Below, in pieces: positions 23,201 to 35,683 of a stretch of DNA of 64,000 nucleotides. The position numbers were made by a program, and so were the translations under genes. A model generated the notes under the pieces. The model saw nothing but the letters and a program-made list of their open reading frames with translations. It had not been told where the DNA came from and did no database searches. Position 1 is the stretch's first letter. Each line of letters starts with the position of its first letter. The stretch lies in contig BDSI01000008.1 in assembly GCA_003117195.1 (NCBI GenBank), forward strand, positions 1,331,570 through 1,395,569, read 5' to 3'. Source of the stretch: Eudorina sp. 2006-703-Eu-15. Lineage: Eukaryota > Chlorophyta > Chlorophyceae > Chlamydomonadales > Volvocaceae.

Positions 23201-25295
23201 CCAGGAAGGCGCCCCGGTGACAGCCACGGAGAGGGCCAGGCACTGGCCGGAGTTTTAACCCTACACAACCTCTGCCGTATGCCGTATGCCGTACATCTTA
23301 CATGATGCAGCAGTACCCCACGCGTGCTCGCCTGGGCTGGGCTGGGCGTCCGGGGTAACCGAGGCAGGTTGCTCACCTCATGCAGAGTGGAGGTGGGGAA
23401 GATGTGCAGCAGCTGCGCCAGCGCGGCGGCCTCCTGCGTCTTGCCCCAGGCGCACCGCACGCCCACCAGCCCGCCGCCGGACAGCGCTGCGGCGCAGAAC
23501 CGGTACCGCTCTGGGGTACCCCGAGCGCCCGTGGGATGGGTTGGGTTGGGTTGGATTGGTTGAGGTTGGGGATGGGGCAGGGAATGAGCGTAATGAGGGA
23601 CCGGGGACGAGTGGAAAACGGCGTCAGGTGGTCAGTGCAGCAGCAGCTTGGGAAAGATGCTACCGTGGGGGAAGAGCGAGGTTGAGACCGACGGCGTCAG
23701 CAAGGCATCAGTGCGGGCGGACCTGGTGCCGGAGGCCCTACCTGGCCAGCCTCTCGTCCGACGTAGGGCCGTGTGGCGGTTCTCATCAGCGGAACCGGGA
23801 GACTGGGCCCAGCACGGCCCACGTGGGGTGCAGTGCAGGCTGTGCACGGGGCCCGGAAGGCCGCCACGAAGTGAGGTGCGCGCAGTGACCACAAGAAGTG
23901 AACAGGTTTGCCCCCGGATTTTCCGACCTTAAAAGCCCCCTGCAAGCCTTTCCTGACGGACATACCCAGGGACACCGGCCTTCTCGGCGCTACTGACCAT
24001 CATCATCCTCATTCTCATCCTCATCGTCATCCTGGTGTGCGTCAAGTGTGTCCATCTCGCACGTCTCTAGTGCTTGCCGCCGCCGCCGCTGCTGCTGCTC
24101 CGAGTGGCCACGTAGCTGTTGCTGTTGTCGAACAAGCGCCTCGACGGCTTGACGGCGCCACGCGGCTTCCTCCAGCGGACTCGTGGCCGGCGGCAGCTGC
24201 GGCGGCTGCTGCAGGTGCTGGAAGGCCGCCAGCAGCGGCGCGTGGCTGCTCTGAGCGGTCGCAGGTGTGAGGGCGGGGCCCAGACGCAACAGGGAATTGC
24301 GTTCAGGTTTCCAATCAATGCAGTGTCGGGTGGTGAGCATGTGCTTTAGTGGATGCGCTGCCGGGTGGAAGTACGGTAGTTGTACGGAGAGGCGCACACG
24401 GGGGTCCGGGCTTTAGCGCGCGAGAGCGCAAGTATGGCCAAGTATTCCGACACGCGCACGAGGCGCCTGAGGTGCCAGGCCAGCTTTCCGGCCTGGACAA
24501 CCCTTGCAGCAGCGCGCCCCGAAGCCACAGCACAGCAACGGAAGGTAATCCTTGCGGGACTGCGCAGCAGCCAGTATTCCCTTCGTAAGGTTGATGTGGG
24601 TCAGGGTCTGGTACTGGCACTGCCACCCACCAGTCCTCCACCCCGTTCCCAAACCTCATGACCCACCAGCCCCACCCTCTCCACGTCCCCACCAGCTTAT
24701 AGCCCCGCTTGCCCGCCCCTTTGGCCGCGCTGGCGCCCTCCTCCCCTCCATGCAGTTCAGCGCGATGCTTCAACATGTCCAACAATTTGCTGTGCCCATC
24801 CAGTCCGCACCTCGTTACGGCCGCCCACCACCCGAGTCGCTTGCGGCTCTCTCAGCCCGAGCGCCTCCTTGAGCAACCCTGTGGTCAGCACCCCTGTGTG
24901 CAGCTGCCGCCAAGCGGGGCTGTCCTGCCGCACATACCTAGGGCAAGCGACATGGGACACACGGGGGTGTTGAGATTAACGTTCAGATCGTGAGAGCCCT
25001 ACGCGCTGGCCCAAGGGTGGCGGCGAATGCGGGGGCCTTACCGGGAGGCAGCTGGGCAAGCCAGCGGCGCCCCAGAAGGCTCTGCAAGGCCAACGAAGCG
25101 AGGGCAGGCTCGCAGCTCCTCCATGGACACGTGACCCCAATAGAGGTTGGGCGCGGGGCCGGCGGTTGCGCCACAGCTGCGGCCTTGGCCCTTGGGCCCA
25201 GCGTTGGGGAGGTGTTGGGCCGTACACGGTGCGCTGGTGTTGCCCTGACTGGGTCGCTTTTTCTTCGCATTTTTTGACTGCTTCTTACGAGCCAT
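19024..25295 (-). CDS. YqaJ/lambda-exonuclease-like PD-(D/E)XK nuclease with giant internal insertion
   Basis: Nine exons that close in frame: 25042-25295, 24811-24937, 23998-24250, 23377-23510, 22700-23011, 21140-22513, 20305-20450, 19590-19670 and 19024-19315; product 990 residues. The N-terminus is a basic, nuclear-signal-like MARKKQSKNAKKKRP. Then come WRQLHTGVLTTGLLKEALGL (about 90-110) and WGKTQEAAALAQLL (about 232-245), typical of YqaJ-type exonucleases. The catalytic set is SPD (D283), VEVK (E807, K809, in VEVKNTCPF) and the QxQ helix WVPQLQLHMLATG from about 846. FRMWRDDDYLARMLGLLE and a PPHDMFARQPDY segment follow. Between D283 and E807 lies a ~520-residue insertion rich in Asp/Glu (a run of 12 Glu), Gly, Ala and Ser, mostly in one 1374-bp exon. 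Inferred activity is metal-dependent DNA cleavage or end resection; the substrate is unknown. Near 20450-21140 an additional small exon is possible but not needed by phase. Confidence 0.8.
20188..20213 (+). repeat. CA microsatellite in nuclease intron
   Basis: About a dozen ACs in the intron between the QLQLHM exon and the WRDDDY exon. Confidence 0.85.
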
Positions 25296-25712
25296 TGGGC
25301 TATGCAAGAGTGGGGTCCGGCGCGTTGCGGCACAAGTCAGGAAAGTTGAGGGCAAGCTGGCATGGGCTTTTTGGTGCCCGTCCACCGTCCACAAATGTCC
25401 AGATAGAATCTAGTTCAAACACTCAAAAGGTTTCTGGATTATGCTTAAACGCGTGCGACGTTGCATAAACGGTCTCGGCTTGACGTTCGTTAGCGGTTGT
25501 ACGGTGAGGGAAAATGTTCCGCTGCGCTGTTGCCTCCCACCCAGTTGTGACCCCTTAGGCTTTCCTCGGACAAGTCGTTTTGTAGGGATCTATCTAAAAG
25601 CGGTATTGCGGAGAGGATGCTTGCTGTATAAGACTTGCAACTCGGGTATTCCCGGCGGGGGCCGTTCCGCACATAATTCTAAAAGTTTATAATTGCAACA
25701 GACTACGTAGCC
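25296..25712. promoter_or_regulatory. Bidirectional promoter region between nuclease and STT3
   Basis: 417 bp separate the two divergent start codons. No exon-like frame is seen, and the composition falls to about half GC near the STT3 start. No TATA box could be assigned to either side. It is inferred to be a shared promoter because there is no room for separate distant ones. Confidence 0.45.
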
Positions 25713-28700
25713 ATGTCTGCTGCCAAGGCCTCTGCGGCGCCTGAGGCCTACGTGTCGCACGCATCCATCTTTGAGACGGCCAAACGCTATCTGACGAAGA
25801 CCAAATCCCAGGAGCTTCTCCTTCGTTCAACAATTCTGATCTTCGTATACCTGCTGGCTTTCTGCATTCGCTTGGTGGGATCATTGCCAAGATCATTGCC
25901 CAGTGGTCGTGTTCCGGGCATTGTTAATCGTTCGCTCATTGTGGACCTGTATGCCTTATGCTTTTATGATCAGAATATACAGCATTTTCGGGGAGTACTA
26001 GTGGCTTTGACTGGCCCTTCCGTGTCTTCCCCGGGTTGCAGTTCTCGGTGCTGCGTTACGAAAGCGTGATCCACGAGTTCGATCCATATTTCAACTATCG
26101 TAGCACGATCAAGCTTGTGCAAGAAGGGTTTTATGAGTTCTGGAACTGGTTCGACGCGGAGTCATGGCACCCGCTCGGCCGTGTCGTTGGAGGGACGGTC
26201 TACCCCGGCCTGATGTTCACGGCGGCAATCCTCTACAAGGTCTCAAAGGCCATCACCGCATGCATCAAGCTGCGTGATATCTGCGTCTTTACGGCGCCGT
26301 TCTTCGCGGGCAACACGGTACGTCTGCGGGTGCGCCGGTTGGAACGATGAAACCTGGAATCCCGCACAGATTCGGGTCTCCGAATCGCATAGCAAGCGGC
26401 ATTCCCCCGGATTCCGCCCCCTAAACTCGTCTCCAAATACCGGCCGTGAGCGCTGCGCTCAATTACCTGCACCCGGGTGCTACATCCTACAGGCGCTGAT
26501 TGCCTATCTTTTCGGCAAGGAGCTGAAGGACACGGAGACCGGGCTGGTGGCGGCAGCGCTGATGTCCATCGTGCCCGGTGGGTTTGCCGCTGGAGCCGGC
26601 ATCGCGAAGGGCGGCATGCGACGCCAGAACAACCGGGACGGGGAGTTCTTGCTGCTGGTCTTCATAGCCGCAAACGTGTGCCTGAACCCCGACGACCCCG
26701 CCCCCGCGCAGGCTACATTTCCCGCTCCGTGGCCGGCTCGTTCGATAATGAGGCCGTGGCCATCTTCGCACTGGTGACCACCTTCTACCTGTGGGTGCGC
26801 GCGGTGAACCAGGGTACCATTGCCTCGGCGGTGCTGGCGGCCTTCGCCTACCTTTACATGGCGGCCTCCTGGGGCGCGTACGTCTTCATCTCCAACCTCA
26901 TTCCCCTCTACGTGATCATCATGTTCGTTAGCGGCAGGTGGGCCGGGGCGTACGACGGCGGCGGGGAAGGGCGTGTGTGTACAGCCGGCTGGGGCGAGGG
27001 AGGGAGGTTGGGCCAGGATCAGCGGAGCGCTGATTGCACGCGTGTGCTGGGAGGGAAGACATGCATGCCGCCACCACGTTTGGGAAGAGATTCGGGAGGC
27101 AGGTGCCTGGGGCCGCGAAGGGGAGCCATGGGAGGTCCCAGCCAAGCAGCCCCTCCAACTGGGGCAAGGGTAGGAGGGGGCGGCGGGCATGGGCAAAAGA
27201 ACAGCCACACAGCGAACACTAACAAGGCTGACAGAGGGCGCTGGAGTTTGCTCTCGCCTGCGGACCTGCACTTCCGTCTGAAACGTTGCCGCTAGCTGGC
27301 GTCCCTGATCGGGCTCAAGTACATACCTGGTTGGGGTATTTGCCATGTCCCCATGACGAACTTTGGCCCCCAGGTACTCTCGCCGCCTGTACGTTGCGTA
27401 CACGACCTTCTGGGCGGTTGGCAGCCTCTTGGCGATGCAGGTGGGGAGCGGGCCGGCGATGGGGGGACCATTCCTTTGAAGGGGGAAGGGGTAGCCTGAT
27501 GTCAATCCTTCAGGTATGAATTGGGTCGGATTTGACACCAGTGGAGACTGACCGCCCCGAATCCATTCGGGAGCATCCGTCGCACGTACCGGGGGCCCCC
27601 GTGCGGTGCCTCGCGCGGTTTGTGACGACAGGTCCCATCCCGGGTCGGGAAGGGCAGCTAGCCGGTTATCCTGAGAACTTGTCCCCATGACACTTCCTGG
27701 GCGCCCGCCGCTTACGATGGGGGCTGGCCGCTCACGACGCGCAGACAGCTGGTCCCAGGCTCATGTGCTTATCTTGGAGATTCCACTTACTGGAAAGCGG
27801 CGGACCGGGCCGCCTTACCATCTTTACACGGCTGCGCCTACTCGCGGCCCAGAGGCCTTGTCACGACTGACAGAGTTGCCCGGTGAACTAATTCGCATCG
27901 CGTAACTACACAATACTGTATCTGGACCGTCATGTTTGTGGTTCTGTCCGATCGTACCTGTCAGTCCTATGGTTATGATGCAGCAACCAGAAGCGATTGT
28001 GCTCATCTCCACATGCGTGTGGGTTGACCTCCCCCCACCCTGCTCGCGCTGTCGTGCTGTCGCCCACTCGCGTCTCGCTTCCACGCCGCCGGGTGCGGTG
28101 CAGGTCCGCTTCATCGGCTTCAACCACGTGACCTCCAATGAGCTGCTGTCCTTCAACTTCGTCTTCGTGGGGCTGCAGGTGGGGGGGTTGCAGCGTGGGG
28201 GACCAGCGGGGTGCACCTGGGGGGGGTGGAGACAGAGGAGAAATCTCGGGAGTGGTGTACACTGCGACAGGCCGTCGAGATCGCGGTTGCCCATGGCGAG
28301 GGGTTGTTGATGGGTAAGACCAGCGGCTATCAGGCGATGCGCGAAGTGAGCATGATAGGCAAAGAAGACAAGAAGTCTTCACCTTTTTCAAGTGGAAACG
28401 GCCTGTTGGGTTATGAAGGGGAACCGGGGGGCTTGCCATGGTTGGGAATTGTGCGCCGGCTGTTTTGAGAGGGGAAACCGGGGGCCATGCCGTGGTTTGG
28501 CTGCGGGGCAGGAGGCGCGTGCAGTGGCATCAACGCACTTCCGAGTCAACCCGCTGTCGTGTCGGGTTGCCTGGGATCGGAACGTTGTTACACCCCGGTG
28601 GGACACGGTCTGGGAGACCGACCTGACGGCCAACCTCGTCTTGAAGCGCAGCTTCACTGCGTGTGTCCGAACCCCGAATCCCCGGCGGCTCGGCATTTCC

Positions 28701-31700
28701 GTCACACGAAAAACCCTTGCGTGCTGGCCAGAACCGACACCTCCCGCTGTTGGGTTGCGGCTGCTTGCTTTCCCCCACATCGCCTTCTTTTTCCCCTTGG
28801 GCCCTTGCCTCAGGTCTGGGAGGCGCTGGTGTTCCTGCGCGCCAAGCTGGGCTCCAAGCAGTTCGGACAGCTGCTGTACCTGGCGGCGGTGGGCGCAGCG
28901 GGGGCGGGCGCAGCGGGCACCGCCATCCTGGTGCTGAGCGGCAAGCTGAACCCCTGGACCGGACGGTAAGCGCACGCTCGCTACGTTCGGAGGGTTGCGT
29001 GGGAGTATGGACGACGACGCGTGGCTGTATGCGCCGCGTGAGGGATGGGTGCGGGATGGGCCGTATGCCAAGGACCCTTGATCAATTGCTCATCCCGCAA
29101 TTCGCCTATCCCGCCATTTCCACGTCAGCTTCCTTGCTTATTCACCCCTTCCAACTGGCAGCAGCGCAGTGTGAGAATATGTCCACGAATTTCTCACACC
29201 CTTCCGCCCGCTTCCTGTTCTTCAGCTTCTGGACGCTTCTGGACCCGACCTACGCCAAGAAGTTCATCCCCATCGTGGCCTCTGTGTCCGAGCACCAGCC
29301 CACCACCTGGGCCTCCTACATGTTCGACCTGCACATGCTGGTGTTTGCTGGCCCCGCGGGGCTGTACTTCTGCTTCAAGAAGCCCACCGACGGCACCATC
29401 TTCCTCATCGTCTTTGCCCTCACCTCCATCTACTTCTCGGGTGAGTCCGGTCCCGGGGCCGGTTACACCACCGCCAGGCCCCCGTGAACGCGCGCCAGGA
29501 ACCAGCAGGGACACGGCCGCCAGGGAGCGACCCGACGGTCATGGTCGGCGGCCGGGCTGCTTTGCTGCCATTGCTCCATTTCTCTAGGGTTTCTGGGCGA
29601 GAGAGACTCTCGGCCCGCGCCATGACACCGTCCCTGGCTTTTGGAAGCCAGTTCCTGATCGTGTATCCATGTCCAGCGCCCAATGAGAAGGGGCAGACAC
29701 ATGCCAGGTGGATGGAAGGCATTGCAGATCATCTTCGCTTCCTTGCCTCGAGGGGATACGTGGATACGAGCCCTTGTCCCGACCGCACGTTTGGGCCTCC
29801 GTTCTCTCCCGCGCCTGTTCCCCAGCGGCGAATGCGTAATGCGACCCTTCTGTCTGAAAGTATGCGATAATACCCCTCTTCCCGCCGTGCCGCCCCTTCC
29901 CGCCCGCCCCCCTCGGTCCCACAGGCATCATGGTCCGTCTAATGCTGGTGGCTGCTCCCGCCTTCGTGCTGCTGTCCGCCATGGCCATCTCCTCAACACT
30001 GCAGGCCGCCGGCCGCGAGCTGCGCACGCCGCCGCCCGAGGCCAAGGCTGCCGCCGCCGGTGCGCCGGAGCCGTCCAAGAAGAAGGCCGCGGCTAAGTAC
30101 GTGTGGGGCAGCCTGCGAAGCCACACCGTTCCGGCCCCATACCATTGCATCCCACCTCTCTGCAACCCTGTCTGATGGGCCCGTTTTGCACGCCTTCCGT
30201 TTCACCCACGCAACAGTGTGCACCTCGCCAAGCTCGCTTGCTACCGACTTCTCGCTTGCTCCCGCATGGCCCACAGACGAGCTGCGCAGTGCGCTTCGCA
30301 CCACGGCACCCCACCCGTCCTGATATCAATGAAGACTGCGAAACCGCCAAAACGGCACCGAATATGTAGCACCAGGCAAACCCCCCTCGCGCGCGCGTCG
30401 CCCCTGGAGACCTCCATTCATTAACCTCACCTCTAATTCACCCACCCCCACGCCTCGCCGCTTCCGTGTGGCTTCCGCTTTCTGCTTGCCCCGCCAGGCG
30501 CGCCGCGTCCAGCGACGACTCCTGGGTCAACGACCGCGGCCCCAACGTGGCCATCATGGGCTTCATGGCGCTGGCCATGATCTCCTACTCCTCCCACTGC
30601 ATCTGGGTCACCAGCGAGGCCTACTCGTCGCCATCGATTGTGCTCATCAGCGGCTGGGGCCCTCACCGCCACGTGCTGGACGACTTCCGGGAGGCCTACT
30701 ACTGGTGGGGAGGGGATCGGGACGGGGTGGGAGTAGGGAATAGGCGGGGGAGGATAGATGAACGCACTGACATGGGAGACGGAGACATTCGGGGTGGAGG
30801 TGGTTGCGTGGACCGGGGGGCATGTGAAGGGGCATGCGGCGGGATTCGACCTGACCTGATGCGTTTTGGGGAGCGGGCCTAGCAGGGCACCAACGCGGGA
30901 ACTAGTTCCAGACAGGGTTTGCAGAGATCTGTGCGCGCCGTTTCTACCAGCTCTTCCGCGCACGTAATCAAGAGTGGATGCGGAACAGACGCAATTGAGG
31001 ATGGTGGCCCGCGGGGTCCGGCTGTTTCCAAGTGGCCTCCTTCCGGCGACCCTCAACACCGTATGGAGACTCACCGCCCTCGCCACCTGGGCTTACCACC
31101 CTTTTAGCTGACACTTCAAACCCCGCCCCGTCCCGTCCGCGTCGTGTTCCTTCAATACTACCCCTGCTGGCGACAGGCTGCGCCACAACACCGCCCCGGA
31201 CGCGAAGATCATGTCCTGGTGGGACTACGGGTACCAGATCACCGCCATGGGTAACCGCACCGTCATCGTGGACAACAACACCTGGAACAACACCCACATC
31301 GCCACTGTGGGTGAGTGCTGGTTGGCGGGGACGGCAGCTGTCTACACGGGCGGACAGGGACGTGTTGGCGATTCGCCGCGGAGCGCTTGACCGATTCTCC
31401 GCCTGCGGGAATGTGGCCGGCATGGCAGGCATGCGCTCCCGGTTGGGGCCAAGCCGGAGGCTTCAAACGTGCTATGAACAATGTTTTACTTCCGTGCCAT
31501 CTAGCCAGCCTTACCAAGCGCACCTGCCCCCTCCTCGTCCCGTCCGGTTCGCGCCCCTCCAAGGCCGCGCCATGGCCTCCAACGAGACGGAGGCCTTCAA
31601 GATCATGCGGATGCTGGACGTGGATTACGCGCTGGTAATCTTTGGCGGCATGAGCGGCTACTCCTCGGATGACATCAACAAGTTCCTGTGGATGGTGCGC

Positions 31701-32790
31701 ATCGGAGGAGGGGTCTTCCCGGTCATCAAGGAGGCAGACTACCTGAACCAGGTACGTGGTCACAAGGAGGAGGAGCGGGAGGAGAGGGGGCGGAACCGCG
31801 GATGTGCGGGCAAAGAACGACTCAAACCCGGGTGTTCGCGAGGAACGACCCGGGTCACAGGGCATGTGCAAATGCATGTGCGTCTGTGCGTGTGCACTGT
31901 GTGCGTGGTTGCCGTGGTTGTGGGCTGGTGTCGGGTGGGTGGGGAATGTACGTGGGCAGGTGCGCGCGGGAATGCTGGTCTGTTCAGTGTGACAAGCCGA
32001 AGGCCCTTGCCGAACTGCGAACGAAATGAAGGCGGGAGTGCGCGGAGGGTTCAGGGCGGGCCAGATTTTGTTGGTTACGTGAGACCCGACACAAAGATGT
32101 GTGTCGAATATGCCGGTAGGTAAGGTGTGTCGGCGACATGAGATGCGGCCCACCATACTGTGCTGCCGCGGGCCGTCCTACCGACTCGTTTGTGGGTTTG
32201 GACTGGTGGTACCCTCACCTTCCGCCCCGCCATCTTCCTCTCCGTAGGGCGACTACACAGTTAGCAGCAAGGGGACGCAGACCATGCTCAACAGTCTAAT
32301 GTACAAACTGTCGTATTATGATTTCGGCAATATCATGACGGAGCACGGCAAGGGCACTGGGTACGACCGCGTTCGGCAGTACGAGATTGGGAACAAAGAC
32401 GTCAAGCTGGACCACTTGTACGAGGTACGCGCGCCGCGTACTGCTCACGTGACGGAGCGCGGATTGCGTGGACGGGCATCCTTGATGAATGCCAATTGAA
32501 GCGTTATCGCCTTTAATGCGCGAGGGGCCAACTGATTAGGCGGCGCAGCGTATAACCACCTCCGACGAACATTCATCCATCAGCACAGTGAGTGACCATG
32601 GCGATACCGAACTGAGGGATGTTCTCTACGTGACAGTCCAAACACTCGCGATGCACCCGGCCCGCTGACGCATTTACGATGCCTGCGCGCTAACGCTGCC
32701 ATGTTCCACTGGGCTCGCGTGCAGGCCTTCACTTCGGAGCACTGGATTGTTCGCATCTACCGGGTGAAGGACCTCGAAAACCGTTTCTGA
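25713..32790 (+). CDS. STT3: Oligosaccharyltransferase catalytic subunit STT3
   Basis: Fourteen exons with consistent phases: 25713-25874, 26042-26317, 26493-26577, 26712-26937, 27374-27440, 28104-28178, 28814-28965, 29226-29440, 29925-30096, 30498-30704, 31177-31310, 31564-31751, 32248-32424 and 32725-32790; product 733 residues. STT3 transfers the lipid-linked oligosaccharide to Asn in N-X-S/T sequons in the ER lumen. Visible landmarks: first luminal acidic motif [10 protein letters not shown] (D68), [43 protein letters not shown] (367-376, the peptide-binding loop glutamate), WWDYG (560-564, sequon +2 pocket), [10 protein letters not shown] and [18 protein letters not shown]. Many hydrophobic helices form the N-terminal half. 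A Lys/Ala-rich linker (PSKKKAAAK) sits near residue 475. The length matches plant STT3. Complete; ends ENRF then TGA. Confidence 0.97.
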
Positions 32791-34260
32791 TCTCCGGGAA
32801 GCGGCTGGGTTCAGGACGCGATTGCTGAACTGTATCAGGTGGCTTGTAAGGCTGCTGCAGTGAGTGGCAAAGGCCGTCCAGTGCTGCAGCTCTGAGCCAT
32901 CCCGTATGTAGTTTCTCCCTGAGGACCTGAATTACATGCGAGTTTTTGCGCACGCAAGACGGGGACACTTTCATCATGCGAGTACTGGCGAACGCAAGAC
33001 GGGGCGATGTTCAATGGCCCTCGAGGTGCCTTGAGGGGGGTAGGGGAGTGGCTGCCGACCTTGAAGTTGCCGCGGTTGGACAACCGTAGCTGTAGTTCGT
33101 GTGTTGCCTGTGTTCGTTCGATATCACGTGAATGACTGGGCTGAGCGGATGCGAAGGCTGCTTACTGATTGACTGGGGCAAGCGGTGCCCCAGATCACGG
33201 ATCAAGGACAAGTGATTGATGTGATCATGCTGATGTGTAGTAGAGCTCTCCTACTTGAGGTTGAGGAGCATATCGGGATGCGGGTCATGCCTTCTGTGAT
33301 GTGTCATATCAGGTGCGGGCTGAACTGACCAATGGGCGCAAGGTGGAGAAGGGCAGGAACCAGACCCGATTTGTGGAGTTGTTCCTGGGCGCTGACCCTT
33401 AAAAGGGCTGTGGAAGTTGAGCTGTCCACGTCAAACTGGCCTGCAGGATGCGTGCTGGCAGTGCAGTCCTTCACGTGCATATCAAACAAGTGGGCATGGT
33501 CTGTAATTTGCCATGAGTTCGGGTGTCCCATGCCACCCATTCTTTTCCGTCTCGATGCATGAACACGCTGTCCACAGCGGAGCTTCCCCGATCAGGATAC
33601 ATACACGCAGGCGTGTTAGGGTGGTGCCCTGGTGCGTGGATGGCTGTGGTGAGTAGGATCAGTACAACAGGAAGGTGTGTCATTGACCGGCCCCTGAGGC
33701 GATGCATGCGAAGTGTTACTAATCATCCACTTCATTCTGTCCATGGCGAGGGGGTACATTGGTGTACCCTACATCACGTCGCTGAAAATTTGGGTGCAGA
33801 GGAAACCGAGTACGGTAGTACACGGGATCATCTGATCACGTCAGTGTACGGCTAGCAGAAGCGCAACCCACAAATCGGGCGGTTCATGGTTCACAGATTG
33901 AAGGTTACACAGCCGTCCATCGGAGATGCCAGTCGCGGCGCCATGCAAGTTCAACAACACCGGTAACCACACTCGCTGACTCCCCAACCGTGGCACAGCT
34001 TCACCGTTTCCACAGCTCGCCGCGAAACATCAACGCCAGCCCGCACTCCCCAACTCACTGGGGATATCAAGCTGACTGCGTGGACCTGACTTAAGTCCCA
34101 CGCCTTCGGCAATTCCAAGCTCGCTCGACAGAGGGGGAAAACCTGCCGATCGTCCTCCACAGGCTATTTCTAACTCATGCTGCTGACCATACTCTACAGC
34201 ATTTTCTCGCGCAAAGCGCTTGCTCCAGCAGCGGCGCCATTGGGGACCCTGCGGCTGCCC
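32791..34260. other. Intergenic between STT3 and chloroplast L19
   Basis: STT3 3'UTR followed by non-coding sequence. TGTAA occurs near 32846 and again near 33499. On the minus strand TGTAA (TTACA near 33904) may end the L19 transcript. An imperfect ~40-bp direct duplication (catgcgag...acgcaagacgggg) lies at about 32935-33010. No gene seen. Confidence 0.5.
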
Positions 34261-34722
34261 TTACTGCTGCTTAGGCGCCGCCACGTCCTCAGACCGCACG
34301 CCAACAACCTCCTTGAGCTTGGCAGACTTGCCAATACGCTCCCGCAGGTAGAAGAGCTTAGCCCGCCGAACGCGACCACGGCGGACGAAATCAATTTTCT
34401 GGAGGACAGGCGAATGAACTGGGAGCACCAGCTCCACACCGACGCCTTGGAACACACGGCGGAAAGTCAGAGTCTTGCTGCTGTCGGCTCCGTGCTCCGC
34501 GATGATAACGCCGTCGAGCGTCTGGGTACGCGTCTTGCCATTGCCTTCTTGCACTGCCAAGCCAATCTTGACGCTGTCACCAACGGTCACTGATGGCAGG
34601 TCCTTCTTAAGTTGAGACTTGGACAGGTCCTGCGTCAGCGTGTGCAGGCTAAACTTGGCCTGCACAGCCACCGAGCGCCTCCCAGCCGTGAATGGCCGAA
34701 CGACTGGGCGTGAAGCGAGCAT
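34261..34722 (-). CDS. rpl19: Chloroplast 50S ribosomal protein L19 (bL19c) precursor
   Basis: Single exon, 153 residues. bL19 sits at the interface of the large and small subunits; here it is the nuclear-encoded plastid form. The first ~22 residues ([20 protein letters not shown]) look like a plastid transit peptide: Arg/Ser/Ala-rich and without acids. The bL19 core spans about 40-140 with [54 protein letters not shown] and the C-terminal [20 protein letters not shown], the most recognisable bL19 signature. The short Ala/Pro/Lys/Gln tail after GVRSEDV is an extension relative to bacteria. It is intronless, unlike its neighbours. Confidence 0.95.
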   Translation of the reverse strand: MLASRPVVRPFTAGRRSVAVQAKFSLHTLTQDLSKSQLKKDLPSVTVGDSVKIGLAVQEGNGKTRTQTLDGVIIAEHGADSSKTLTFRRVFQGVGVELVLPVHSPVLQKIDFVRRGRVRRAKLFYLRERIGKSAKLKEVVGVRSEDVAAPKQQ

Positions 34723-35281
34723 TCTTCCGTTTCCAATGTTGTGTCAAAGACCTCTGCGATATGCATTCCATATCTCAGCACAGCAAAAAATAGGTGTACG
34801 GCACAGTTGTTGTGGCCACGGTCCTTTTCAGCGGTCCAACATTTATTCTCTTGTACGCTTGCAACAGCCACTCAACAGATACATTATTTATGCACAGTGG
34901 CCGCAACGTTGCGAGATAGGTATGATATCGCAACGCTTTCTCAAATTCTCATTCCACCAGACAAGGGCGCCAATAGGCGATGATTATCACTTTGTAATAA
35001 ATTGCCTAGCGTTGTCGCACATTTATTTGATGATGCATTGCCTAGCCCACTAACACGCCGGAAGCACCCACGTCTGTGACAAATCGTTGCCACTTGTTAC
35101 CTTAACGTCTGGCGTCTTCTCATAAGGTGCGGGGTTTTTGCGTTCGGCAGTTGTAACATTTAGGAGCGCGTAGACGGGGAGATGGGACGGAATATACGTG
35201 TCGAGCGACCGAGCGGCTCAATATCGAAGTACAGAAGATTATCGCCTGTACTGTCCAGTGTGTTGGTTTGTCGTTCACACA
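34723..35281. other. Upstream region of chloroplast L19
   Basis: About 560 bp of lower GC content with no coding frame recognised. It should contain the L19 promoter and perhaps that of the small rightward frame beginning at 35282. Confidence 0.4.
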
Positions 35282-35635
35282 ATGCTCACTCGGCTTCAAG
35301 CACGTGTCCTTGTCGCGTCGGTATGCGGCGCCTACGACCACGTATCCGGAAAGCCTCGAAAACACACCTGCCCTCAGACCCCCACCCCAAACCCGGCATC
35401 GCTCGTCGAGCCATGCAGCTGGCAGGCTCCGAATTCCCTAACCTGGATCCTGGTGGTTCTGTTGTGCCGTGTTGTGCGAAGTGTTGGTTCCTCAGCCATC
35501 ACCGTGTTTTGCGATGCGTGCGACATATGCATGCAACGTCGACCCGTAGACTGGACCCGCATAATGGCAGACGTGTCACCGAAGGCGGCCATGCTGCGGC
35601 TCAACATGCCGTTTCGTGAGGTGGCTTCAAGCTAG
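35282..35635 (+). CDS. Hypothetical small protein (117 aa)
   Basis: An ATG frame (MLTRLQARVLVASVCG...) ends with a coding-like segment (VDWTRIMADVSPKAAMLRL then NMPFREVASS) before TAG. The last ~30 codons have strong GC at third positions, and the N-terminus could be an organelle presequence. The middle contains a hydrophobic stretch (LTWILVVLLCRVVRSVG). I recognise no family. It may be partly intron: the CCCGTAG before the last segment could be an acceptor. It lies 48 bp before the hAT-type element. Confidence 0.25.
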   Translation: MLTRLQARVLVASVCGAYDHVSGKPRKHTCPQTPTPNPASLVEPCSWQAPNSLTWILVVLLCRVVRSVGSSAITVFCDACDICMQRRPVDWTRIMADVSPKAAMLRLNMPFREVASS

Positions 35636-35683
35636 AGCCGCACGAGGCTGGTGATTCTTCAAGCGCTTCAAGGGACTGGGTAG

